Shown here piece by piece: positions 21,939 to 32,190 of a stretch of 64,000 bases of DNA (the stretch's first letter is position 1; each line of letters starts with the position of its first letter). Source of the stretch: Zanthoxylum bungeanum (lineage: Eukaryota; Streptophyta; Magnoliopsida; Sapindales; Rutaceae). Both the position numbers and the translations under genes were made by a program. Below the pieces are notes generated by a model, which did not search any database, was not told the DNA's origin, and worked only from the letters and a program-made list of their open reading frames with translations. The stretch lies in NCBI GenBank assembly GCA_019454045.1, contig SKCR01032779.1, positions 62,001 through 126,000 on the forward strand. Direction: 5' to 3'.

Positions 21939-24028
21939 TGTTGGTTTCTATTAAGGTCCCGGATCGATTATAAGCATGAAAAACATTGCTAATACATATC
22001 GACGAAGTTGCGGAATACTCACATCGATCGGTTGAGACGATTTGAAGACGAATCAAGCCAAAAAAGCACTGCCTTAGGCCCCCACTGCAGCAGTTTTGCT
22101 CACTGGTTTGAGCTGAATCGGATCTCATTTCGAAGCTCCAAACTTCGTCGGATGAGTCCCGCCTCATGGGTGAACCTCCCTAACACCTTCGCAATAGTCG
22201 CAAGTGTGCTAGCACTTGATTTCTCAACAGAAAATCACTCATTGCTTCCCATAAGTCCACGCCAAAACTGGTATGAAACCAGTGAGTTTTCTTCCATTTT
22301 GGCGTGAAGAGAAGAAGGAAAAATGGAGAGAGATGTGAGAGAATGTGAAAAATGTGTAAAGACTTAGTAAACATTTCCTAAAATGTCTTATATATTTTCC
22401 TAGAAAATATGCTAAAAACAATTACCAAAACATTTATCAAATAAATGAAATGAAAATGTAAAAGTTATTAGCTAGTCACTATTACACCAACAACCCATCA
22501 ACTATTCATAGTCACTTTAATAAAGTGATTTGATGTGTGTGTCTTTCACTCAATCCATCACATCAATCAATCACATCACTCAAAGTGACATATGATTTGA
22601 CGCTTGATGTGACTTGCGTCGCCGCACTCGAATTCGAAATACGAACGCGCTCGCAATCACACTTGGGCTCGGTTTCGCTAATTCCCAATTAGCGAGTTTT
22701 CCGTTGCGTCGTAATTAAATGATTACGCCTAGCGAATTCACTATTCACGTCGCTAACGAATTAATTCTAAATTAATTCGTTCGCCCGAATTAAAATCCAA
22801 TTTCAATTCCGCGTCGAAATCCAATTTCGTTTAATATATCGAATATATTAATTTATCGATTAATTCCAAATTAATCATTCTCTCTTTAGACGATATTTTA
22901 TCCCAGATAAATATCTCCGTAATTAATCCTAGATTAATTTTCTCTTTCTTCTATATAATCCCAGATTATTAATGAGTGCGAGTTATGCGTCATCGGTGCA
23001 TTATCGGGAAGCGACCCATGAGATCCCTGGATAATTCGGTAGTAAATACGGTCGTCGGAATATCCGAATCACGTACGTACCAAGTACTACGTTCTACTAC
23101 GATTTACGAGACAAGATCGGCTTCTAGCAAAGCACGAAGTCTATCCAATTCTCCGGTCATATTCTCTAAGAATATTTAAGATCTATATCAAGCGTAGTAT
23201 ACCAAGTATCGTGTATATCGGCCCAGTATCGGATAGTCACGTGCTAGGGCTGGGGCTGGATAAGTGTCTGCCCCGTCCGAAGCACATATCGGATGTCTGG
23301 TAACTAGTCTCTACAATCGGATATACATGACCTTGTCATAATATCCCGATGGCCGGCCAGCACTTAAGAGCACTAATACCGTATCCTGCGTGACATCATC
23401 TCCACTATGACTGGAGTGATACTTCCGTCTTGACATTACACCCAATACTCTACGATTCTCAATATACCCAGCATTGGCGTACACAGAACCGGTTAGAGTC
23501 CTAGACGACCTCAACAAAAGTATACTGATTGTCGTAAGCATTAGCGGTGCAAGTCTTAGGTTAAGACCATACACACCTACCCTGATGTCGGACTCCCATA
23601 GACACATAGTCATAATAATACCAATGGGATTCCGAGGGGTCTATCCAGAGCGAAGCTGTTTCCCGTGCCATCGGTGAAACACAACCTCCTATCGCACTTG
23701 CATGAGTATCCAATACCCCAATATATGAGAACTATGCCGTTGTGCCCTCACAACGCGCACAAGTGCAATACTAGCCTATTCCGCATTATCGATGTCCAGT
23801 CTCGATAATACTCCGGCTAGGGATATTTAATGATTAATCCTTCGTGGACTGATACTGTCTCATATCATCTCAATCCAGGAACTAATCATAGGGACCTCTC
23901 TTCATTTATACATCTATGGTGATCTAATCACAAATGATGAGAGTGCAATTTCCTTGTCACATAGTTAATTTGTACAACAACACTATGATCTGTACAAATA
24001 GTGACGCTATGGGTCATGTTATCCAACA
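21939..24028 (-). repeat. 5' LTR of copia C
   Basis: This 2090-bp LTR is very similar to 13986-16099, differing by scattered substitutions and a few short indels. The similarity implies a fairly recent insertion relative to the decayed host element. Confidence 0.9.
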
Positions 24029-24033
24029 GTGTG

Positions 24034-24437
24034 ATCATTGTTCAGGTAAGGAATCGACTCGACCCATTTTGAGACAAAATCGACTGCAACTAAAATATAT
24101 AAAAATCCAAATGTTGTTGGAAATGGGCCATGAAATCTATCCCCCAACAATCAAAGATTTCGACGGCAATGATGGGATCTAAAGGCATCATCTTTCTTTT
24201 TGAAATGCATCTTAACTTTTGACAGTTTTCGCAAGTTTTGCAGAGAACATGTGTATCTTTAAAAATGGTGGGGCAATAAAATCCACAGTGTAATATTTTT
24301 ATAGCGGTTTTCTTACATGAAAAATGACCTCCACATGCTTCTGAATGACAAAACTGAATAACACCACTTATCTTACTATCCGGTATGTATCGTCTGAAAA
24401 TCTGATCACGACAACACTTAAACAGATATGGATCATC
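24034..24437 (-). pseudogene. Gypsy B integrase, N-terminal part
   Basis: From 24437 downwards the minus strand encodes the integrase zinc-binding region (HSEACGGHF, then HVLCKTCENCQK, giving the H-H-C-C pattern) and the start of the catalytic core (EIFDCWGIDF, then YILVAVDFVSKWVE), with the first catalytic Asp in CWGIDF. It is broken by stops and ends at the insertion site of copia C. Its continuation is at 13980. Confidence 0.8.
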
Positions 24438-25780
24438 CTAATATAATCTTTTGACTTCGGTCAAAAATTTCCTCTTGTCTTGTTGGGTCCAGTCTAGAGG
24501 TATCTTTCCTGTTGCAAGAAAATAGACAATATTAGCATACCAAGGCATTGTATTTATAGAGAATAAAAACTCATCGGTAAAGGAGTCATTGATGGGAGTT
24601 GTATCAATTAGTGACTCATTCTTGAATCTCGATAAATGATCTGCAACCACATTCTCTGCCCTTTTCTTGTCTTTGATTGTGAGATTGAATTCTTGAAGCA
24701 ACAAAATCCACCGTATTAATCTTTACTTTGCATCTTATTTAGACATCAAATATCTAATAGCAACATGATCAAAATAGACAATGGTTAAAGAACCAATTAA
24801 ATATGATCTAAATTTATCCAATGCGAATATTACAGTAAGTAGTTCTTTTTCTATGGTAGTGTAATTCATTTGTGCACTATTTAAAGTTCTACTTGCGTAA
24901 TATATTACATGTGGCTTACCTTCATTTCTCTGTCCTAGCACTGCACCAACTGAATAATCACTAGCATCACACATTAGCTCAAAAGGCAATGACCAATCAG
25001 GGGATTTCATAATAGGAGCAGAAGTCAAAAGACTGATAATTTTTTCGAATGATTTTTGACATTCTTCTGTCCATTCAAATGTTGCATCTTTAAATAGGAG
25101 GTTACATAAGGGTCTGGATACAGTACTAAATTTTTTAATGAACCTCTTATAAAATCATGCATGTGCTAAGAAAGAATGGATTTCCCTGACTGTTTTTGGT
25201 GATGGCAATTTAGAGATTACTTCTATTTTTGCCTTGTCAACCTCAATACTTTTAGATGACACAACGTGACCCAAAATAATTCCTGAATCAGTCATGAAAT
25301 GGAATTTTTCCTATTTTACCACAAGTCCTTTTTCTTCACATCTTTTCAAAATATTTTCCAAATTATTCAAGCAATTATCAAATGAATTTCCAAAAACAGT
25401 TATATCATCCATAAAAACTTCTAAACAGTGTTCAACTATGTCACTAAATATGCTTAACATGCATCATTGGAATGTTGCAGGTGCATTACAGAGTCCAAAA
25501 GGCATTTTCTTAAATGTAAATGTTCCAAATGGGCATGTGAATGTGGTCTTTTCTTGGTCTTCTAAATCAATGGGAATCTGATAATAACCCGAGTAAACAT
25601 CAAGGAAAAAATAGTATGGATGTCCAGCTATCCAAAATTTGGTCAAGAAATGGTAAAGGAAAATGATATTTTCTAGTTGCGTCATTTAGTTTTCTATAAT
25701 TAATGCATGTACGCCAACTAGATGTGATGCGAGTTGGGATTAATTCTCCTTTATCATTTTTTACAACAATAATTCCAGAC
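24438..25780 (-). pseudogene. Gypsy B reverse transcriptase and RNase H remnant
   Basis: RT and RNase H copy the element RNA into DNA. From 25780 downwards the minus strand gives the RT start (SGIIVVKNDKGELIPTRIT, WRTCINYRKLND), LDVYSGYYQIPI, TFTCPFGTFTFKKMPFGLCN and NAPATFQ. It then gives the connection and RNase H (FELMCDASDYSVGAVLGQR, YASRTLNSAQMNYTTIEKE) and the linker to integrase (KRAENVVADHLSR). Frames change at about 25600, 25460, 25030 and 24720. Part of the region around the catalytic YxDD lies in the shifted stretch near 25390. The N-terminus is cut by foreign sequence at 25781. Confidence 0.85.
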
Positions 25781-25932
25781 TTTTGTATTGTGACAATAAC
25801 GGGGCTATAGCACAGGCTAAGGAACTGCAGTCTCATCAGCGATCCAAGCATGTACTTCGACATTTCCATCTGATTCGTGAGATCATACATCGTGGCGATG
25901 TGAAGATCGAAAAGATCACTTCATGTACTTGG
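25781..25932 (+). pseudogene. Copia RNase H scrap inside gypsy B
   Basis: The plus strand reads YCDNNGAIAQAKELQSHQRS, then HVLRHFHLIREIIHRGDVKI, the C-terminal RNase H block of a copia pol. It lies opposite to the strand of gypsy B. It has no LTR, stops being homologous at about 25920 and runs straight into a tandem array. No TSD is visible. It is a filler-like fragment rather than a transposition product. Confidence 0.75.
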
Positions 25933-26262
25933 CAGAGATGCATACTTGGCAGCATTGTTGGCAGATGCATACGTTTTTTAGATAGAGATGCATACTTTTC
26001 TTAGATAGATGCATACTTTGTTGGCTTTAGATAGAGATGCATACTTTTTTTAGATAGATGCATACTTTTTTTAGTATGCATACTTTTTTTAGATAGAGAG
26101 GCATACTTTTTTTAGTATGCATACTTTTTTTAGATAGAGATGCATACTTTTTTTAGATAGATGCATACTTTTTTAGATAGATGCATACTTTTTTTAGATA
26201 TAGATGCATACTTTGTTGGCTTCATGTACTTTTTTTAGATAGAGATGCATACTTGGCAGCAA
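25930..26262. repeat. Degenerate tandem array of GATGCATACTTTTTTTA units
   Basis: About fifteen units built on AGATAGATGCATACTTTTTT follow one another, some with AGATAGAGATGCATAC and two with the palindrome AGTATGCATACT. The words CTTGGCAG and TTGTTGGC mark both ends of the array. It separates the copia RNase H scrap from gypsy B gag. Confidence 0.8.
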
Positions 26263-27061
26263 AGTCATGGTCTTCCCTAAGGTTAAATATACCTCTACCA
26301 GATGGTTGTGGTTTTACAGACGACTCATAGGTGCCAACTATGTCCCATTGTTGTGCATTATCTGCTATGTGTTCTAGGTAATCTAGTGCATCTTCGGGAT
26401 ATTTTTCCCTAAACTCACCGTTACACATCATCTCTACTACTTGTTTACATTGGGGTGTTAAACCCTCGTTGAAGTAGGCAACCAGCCTCCATATTTCAAA
26501 CTCGTGATGTGGACAAACATTTAACATCTCTTTAAACCTCTCCCAATATTGATAAAATATTTCCCCCGACTCTTGTGTAAAGGTTGTGATTCTCTTCTTA
26601 AAGGAATTTGTACTATGAGGGGGAAAGAACTTTTTAAGAAACTGTTATTGTAAATCATCCCATGTTCTACTAGATCATGACCTAAGGTTTTGCGGCTAAA
26701 TTTTGCTTTATCCTTTAAAGAAAAGGGAAAAAAATTTTAAACGAATTACATTCATGCTACAATTTTGGTCTGTGTAAGTTTTACATACCTCTTTAAACTA
26801 CCTTAAGTGCTGATAAAGATTTTCTGATTCTAGACCGTAGAATGTGGCTAAAAGATTGATGATACTTGATTTGAAATTGAAACGTGTTTCATTTGGAGGA
26901 AAAACAATGCAAGATGGTGATCATGTCCTAGTGGGATTCATAAATTATCTGAGTGTCCTAGGATGATCATTATGCTGAGACACATTTTCTTCCTGATCAA
27001 TTGGGTTTTCAACTTGGGTATGCGGATTCCCATTTTGGTTCTCATTTAGATTATCGGCCAT
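26258..27061 (-). pseudogene. Gypsy B gag remnant
   Basis: Gag forms the particle that packages the element RNA. The minus strand starts at 27061 with MADNLNENQNGNP and continues through degraded N-terminal sequence with several stops. It then reads cleanly from about 26560: YWERFKEMLNVCPHHEFEIW, VAYFNEGLTPQ, VEMMCNGEF and a DYLEHIADNAQQWD block. This pattern is typical of plant Athila/Tat-type Gag. The 3' part of gag and the protease are missing, replaced by the tandem array at 26262. Confidence 0.8.
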
Positions 27062-27291
27062 TTTGACGAACGATGAAGGTGATGGAGAATCTCTGTTTAA
27101 TCTTCCGCTGGATGATCGAGACTAGTGTCTCATGCAACCTAAATAAGAATAAAACCAAAACTAGTACAATATTTACAAAAGGAAATAAATGACAAGATAA
27201 AAAATAAACTACAAAAGAAAAGAAAAGTAAAAAATATGAAATTAAAATAAAGAAAAATAAAAATAAAAATTATTCTATCTAATAAATTATA
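27062..27291 (-). other. Short leader of gypsy B
   Basis: About 230 bp of A-rich sequence lies between primer site and gag start. No gene is visible. Confidence 0.6.
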
Positions 27292-27315
27292 TTCCCCGAC
27301 AACGACGCCGAAAAC
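27292..27315 (-). other. Primer-binding site of gypsy B (tRNA-Asp-like)
   Basis: The minus strand reads GGCGTCGTTGTCGGGGAA, two C-to-T changes from the GGCGCCGTTGCCGGGGAA common in Athila/Tat elements. It directly follows the LTR end at 27317. Confidence 0.7.
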
Positions 27316-27316
27316 T

Positions 27317-27545
27317 TGACACGCTCAAAAAGTGGTTCTTTACTCCCAAGTATAGGAATGTCGAAGTAATAAAATAGTCCGGTAAGTCCGGGGTCGATAT
27401 ATAGAGAATAAATTTAGTAAAATAGAATGATAAGTAGAACGAAAAGAAAAAGGTATGATTTGTTGAAGTTATTGGAAACTTTTAGGTTAAAAAGCAAAAA
27501 TAAAATAAAATACTGGAGTTAGGGGATCCACTTTTAAAATTTCTA
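27317..27545 (-). repeat. Truncated 5' LTR of gypsy B
   Basis: It begins TGACACGCTC like the 3' LTR and aligns with it for about 225 bp. At about 27545 it switches abruptly to the middle of the gypsy D LTR. There is no LTR end and no TSD, so the join is a deletion or recombination junction. Confidence 0.75.
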
Positions 27546-29488
27546 AAGTGAAGGAAATCAAATGAATATAAGGTAATGGAACTTTGACCCAAATTTGGAA
27601 TTATGAAATCTTGATGATATGAAGATATTTGGTGTTAGTGGCATACTAGGGATTGCATTTAGTGAGAAAATGAGCATCGAAATTAATGGTATTAATAATT
27701 ATCCAATATTTGAAAATTCTAAGTGTTGAGCTAAAACTCGAACAAAGAGATTAAAGAATTATTTGAGGATGTTAACTTTGTATATAATATGTGAAGTTGA
27801 AGTTCGATGGAGTGGATTATGCAATGGTTTTGATATAGAAGTGTTGGTGATGCATTTGGAATGAGATAGACCTTGGGAAGCAAGTTTAGAATCCTGGAAA
27901 ACAAGCTAGCGTCGCAACGCCAAAAGGGACAATGTCGCAACGCGTACTGGGAAATTTACCACAGATTCATTTCTGGAATTATGAGCGTCGTGACGCGGAG
28001 ACAGGGGATGCTCGCTGGATTTCCAGTATGTGTGTGAGTGTCGTGACACCCAAAGGGCGTCGTCGTGACGCGTGAGCAAACTTTTACCCAAATCAGTATT
28101 AGTTCAATTCAGTTTCACCATAGTGTGTTAGAGGCCTCCTTATAGGTCTCGTATCATTTCTCATACAAGCATTACATCAAGGCACAAATATGATAAGCTT
28201 TGTAGTTAAAGCATATAGATGTGTTAGTAAGCTTATCTAAGTTCTGAAGCCGGTTTTACAACTTATATGCTAATCAAGTTTTCGATCATATATTATCCTG
28301 AGGAACAACAATCTTCTTCGATGAAGGGATTCAGTACCAGCCAGATTCCAAAATCAGTGAATGGACGCTCTCTTTCTAAGTTGATTTTTCTTGGTATTGT
28401 TTTAAGTATAGACTTACTTTCCTTCACATAGGACGTTAGCCAGAATTTTATTACAGATGCTTTCAGATAATGATGTTTTAGAAAGATTGATTTTAATAGC
28501 TTGAATTTTGAGATTTTTGGAGGTATTGGAAAAAATCCACCTCAACGGATGGCATGTGCACATGTAGATGACTGAGAGGACGGTGATATGTAACGCCCCC
28601 AGATCCTAGTTCAGGACTAGGGATAATAGATGCCTCTAGATCATAGTTTCAGGGTAAGGCAGTAGCATGGATCCGCATTTCTTGCTCTAGTTCAGTGGCT
28701 TGAGGGACAACGATACGTAACACCCCAAATTCACTAGTTTAGGCGTATGGGGAGACGAAAATACGTAACGCCCCCATACGTCAGGTTTTGCAAAGACAGA
28801 GAATAGATATTTAGAAAATAGTTTTCAGAAATCAGTTTACAGATACATATTTCAGCAATAATTTTTAGAGAAAAATTTTCTAGAAATGAAAGTTTTCGGA
28901 AACAACAGTTTTATAAGAGACTTTGAGAAAATATTTTCATAAAGGTTTCTAGAAAGAGAACTGCTTTCAGGAAAGAAAATTTTTTCAGAAAAGATCTGAT
29001 TTGATTTCCAAAACATGAGTTTTCATAAAGTATTTCAGTTTTCATTTTAAAACCGTCCACTCACTAGGTCATTCAAAACAATCTAACACCCCACACTCCC
29101 AGTTTCTTTATTTTACAGGTGTACCTAGAGGACGAGTTCGAGAGGATGGATACTGATGGCAGTCACAAGAGGGTCTGAGTCCACCAAATTGAGTTACAAT
29201 TCAGTCAGAGTTATGTAAAGTCATGCATCATGCACGTTGGATAAGAAAGATTGTATTATGTAATACGTTTAAGTATTCATTGTTAGAGTTGTATTGTGAA
29301 GAACCGTTAAGAACACGACATGAGTAAAATAATTCAGGTATGTTTAATTGAGTTTGGACAATGGTCTCATGCTTAAGTTATATTTGAGATGAGTTATTAG
29401 TTTTGTATACAGTCAGTGAGTCAGAGGCTTAGGGGGATAGGATGGCCTATTCCCTGCTGGTAGCATCTTAGGATCGGTAGATATTACA
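27546..29488 (+). repeat. Left LTR of gypsy D, 5'-truncated
   Basis: It is homologous to 44930-45678 plus 48457-49341 of the right LTR; the first about 610 bp are missing. It includes GCGTCGCAACGC-type motifs at 27905-28075 and ends ATATTACA at 29488. The about 320 bp at 28285-28605 have no counterpart in the right LTR because a copia fragment replaced them there. Confidence 0.75.
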
Positions 29489-29492
29489 AAGA

Positions 29493-29508
29493 TGGTATCA
29501 GAGAATGG
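29493..29508 (+). other. Primer-binding site of gypsy D
   Basis: TGGTATCAGAGAATGG follows the LTR end by four bases. It resembles the iMet-type primer site. Confidence 0.65.
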
Positions 29509-31144
29509 TCTAGGGAGTCAGTGACTGCAGTGGGCAGAGTGCTGGGGTCTTGTATATGTAGTATGTGTTGGGATTTTGGCGCGGGCGTAGCGGAAGCTCG
29601 CAGTTCGGGTGAAATCATAATTTTAAAAACTTTTAAATTAACGAATACATTGTTTAATATCCAATATGAATAATTCATTTATATTTCACCTAAACATATT
29701 TATTCGATATCAAATAACGACTTAAATAGTTAAGAACCATCGCGAAACTTTTACGAAAATATTTTTCCGTAAAATGGCATAAAATGCATTTTTGACCGAA
29801 CCGACCACCCAATGCACATGAGGGCTGCCCAGGTCAGTCCCAATAGTGTTAGGCAGTTCATGGGCCACCCGAACAGTGACCAATTCACTGTTTGGGCAGC
29901 CATCACCCGGTTGGCTCAAAAGTCACCCGGTAACGCCGGTTTTCACCGTTTTTACTTATTTCGACTCGGAAATAATTTCTGGAAATTGTTCCAACACTAA
30001 AAACACATCCAATATATTTATATGAGATCATTTTCATCACAATAAACCAAATTTTTCCAGATCTAATTTTTATAACAAAAATAATCAATTTTTCATGTTT
30101 TAATCCAACTTTTTCAACATTAATCAAATTAATCACAACACCAATCCAAGCCACAACAATTGAAGCACCCAAGAACAATTCTAGGCATTACAAGAGTGGT
30201 CATAACACTCTAGAATGGCAACTGACCGGTGTAAACACACACGTATAACACAAGCGTACGTATCGTTCAAGTAGTATAAACAGTATCGATCCCACGAGGA
30301 CTTAAAATCTTATCTATTAATTTTTATAAGGTCAAATGATTACTAGTATCTAACAGGTTGTTTGATTGATTTGAAAAGGTGACGATTCTAAATTTATAAA
30401 TAGACAAGTAAATGAAATTGTTTTAAGGTTGATTTTAAGAAAATTCAATATTAAAAACTATCTAGGGTTGTGATTTATTCCAATATTATTTAAAGATGAA
30501 GTTGTTATCTTATAATTGGGTAAAATATTGATTTATTAACCTGGAACACTAAATTATGTAAAAGCCTCTTCCGATGGTCAATTACAAATATCCAATTTAA
30601 CCTAATTGAACCATATGTCTATGTCAACCAAATTATTTGGATTCATTAAGATTAAGTTCTAATTATGGCTACCCCCGCCCGACAGGTATATTCCTATCCT
30701 GTAAGGAAATCTATTAAAGGGTTATCTATCCTCAAGGAAGATCGTGGGTTATTGAGTCTGAGGTCTTAAACCTAAAATCCCTATGTCTAGTTCATTTTAG
30801 GTTTACCTTATCAAATTTATTAGTGGCCAGTTAATAAAAAGCATTAAGATTAAGACTCAATAAATAAATCTTTATATTACCCAAATTATAATTTAACCCT
30901 TATAAACCGGTGATATTGGATTTCATCACAACCCTAGATTACTAACTTAGTTATGACACATAGCTAGGGCTAGTAAAAACTTAAAAGACATAGAATGAAA
31001 ATGCTGAAAAGTAATTGCGGTGAGTAAAATGCTGAAAAGTAAATTACAAATGAAATAAACTGCTAAGGCAAAAGGAATTACTTTTACTACTACTAATTTA
31101 GATATCTCCCATAAAATAATATATACACTTGTGATAATATTTTA

Positions 31145-31410
31145 CCAACCGACCAATCTGGCGGTATCCTGATTAAGTCAAATTAAGTCCAACCAGCCAT
31201 ATAGGTGGTAATATTTGTCCATAATCCAGCCATAAAGGCGGTACCAAAATAAATTTACCAACCGACCAATCTGGCGGTATCCTTGATTAATCAGGTTCAA
31301 ACCAACAGAAAATAAACTTACCATCCGACCAATATAGCGGTTTCCTTGATTAGTCAGGTTTAAAACAGATTAAATTGAATTGCCAACCGAACAATATAGC
31401 GGTATCCTTT
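31145..31410. repeat. Tandem GACCAATCTGGCGGTATCC-like repeats in LTR
   Basis: Words of the form CCAACCGACCAATCTGGCGG or CCAACCGAACAATATAGCGG, each followed by TATCCTTGATTAATCAG-like sequence, occur at about 31145, 31257, 31320 and 31382. Two CCAGCCATATAGGTGGTA/CCAGCCATAAAGGCGGTA words sit between them. Confidence 0.75.
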
Positions 31411-31759
31411 ATTAATCAGAATTTTAAATAGTAAATATATTATTTTTAAGGGAGATTAATCTAAATAGCAATAGTAAAATAATTACCTTTCACCCTAGCA
31501 TAGGGAAGTTACCTCCTAATAGTTAATAGTAAAAACTGTAAAATAAGAAAGTAGATTACTATTATTACAAAAAGTAATTAAAATTATTACAAAAGTAAAA
31601 ACTAAAAATTAAAAACGAAACTTAGAGAGAGAAGAATTCCCTATTTACATCAAACAAGAGAGAGGGAATGGTGTAACAAAAACTGAAATTTCATCCTGAA
31701 TTTATAGGCTCGGGTAAGGGTCCAGCGTCGCGACGCCAATCCAGCGTCGCGACGCTGGA

Positions 31760-32190
31760 ACAGTTGGACGTGGCACGCTGAGGAGACGACACGTGGCAAG
31801 GCGGCTGACTGTTCACGCGACACGTGTCAAGGCGGCTAACTCTCAATTATTGTGATGATGTCATTGATGACGTCATGCTGACGTGGCGATGACGAGGCGA
31901 TGAGTGGCAAGGCGGCTGAGATCAATTTGTCTGCACAATAGGATTTCGACACGTGTCATGCGGTGATTGGCTGATAATGACGTGGCAAGTTGACTCGGTT
32001 GACCTGCTGACGTGGACGATGATGTGGCACGACGCGTGGCAAGGTTGACTTGTTGACCGATGATATGGCTGATGACGAGGCGACACGTGTCAAGTCTGAG
32101 TGTCGGCAGCGTAGGATGATGACACGTGGCACGGCGCACGTTAGCAGATCCGCTGTGATGGTGACGCGTGGCACGACGCATTTTAGCAAA
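31760..32190. promoter_or_regulatory. Cluster of G-box, TGACG and W-box motifs in solo LTR
   Basis: ACACGTGGC or ACACGTGTC occurs at about 31789, 31821, 31950, 32082 and 32121. TGACG and GACGTGGC words occur at about ten places, and GGTTGAC/GTTGACC words at about 31987-32001 and 32043-32057. These are cores bound by plant bZIP/bHLH, TGA and WRKY factors. Density far exceeds the surrounding AT-rich DNA. Function is inferred. Confidence 0.5.

Larger units (their letters stand above)
13986..24028 (-). mobile_element. Ty1/copia element C nested in gypsy B, TSD GTGTG
   Basis: Two near-identical LTRs, both starting TGTTGG and ending CCAACA on the plus strand, bound a 5.8-kb interior. GTGTG flanks both sides (13981-13985 and 24029-24033), a clean TSD. 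A tRNA-iMet-like primer site next to 21938 and an AAGTGGGAGAT polypurine tract next to 16100 (both minus strand) set the orientation. Only scraps of pol survive in the interior, with no gag ORF. The insertion falls in gypsy B integrase, so element C is younger than B. Confidence 0.9.
9103..27545 (-). mobile_element. Ty3/gypsy element B with captured LOG-like sequence
   Basis: On the minus strand the order is truncated 5' LTR (27545-27317), primer site, gag, RT, RNase H, integrase, three non-retroviral reading frames, a tandem-repeat-rich 3' region, polypurine tract and 3' LTR (10271-9103). The primer site resembles TGGCGCCGTTGCCGGGGA, known from Athila/Tat-type gypsy elements and matched to tRNA-Asp. 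A copia element (13986-24028) splits the integrase, and a copia scrap plus tandem array (25781-26262) replaces sequence between gag and RT. The 5' LTR is cut at 27545 by the junction with gypsy D, so no TSD can be checked. All coding parts are broken. Confidence 0.8.

Noticed and set aside
25930..26262. A regular repeat array that could suggest CRISPR
   Set aside because: Units are contiguous and AT-rich without unique spacers, and the DNA is a plant genome.
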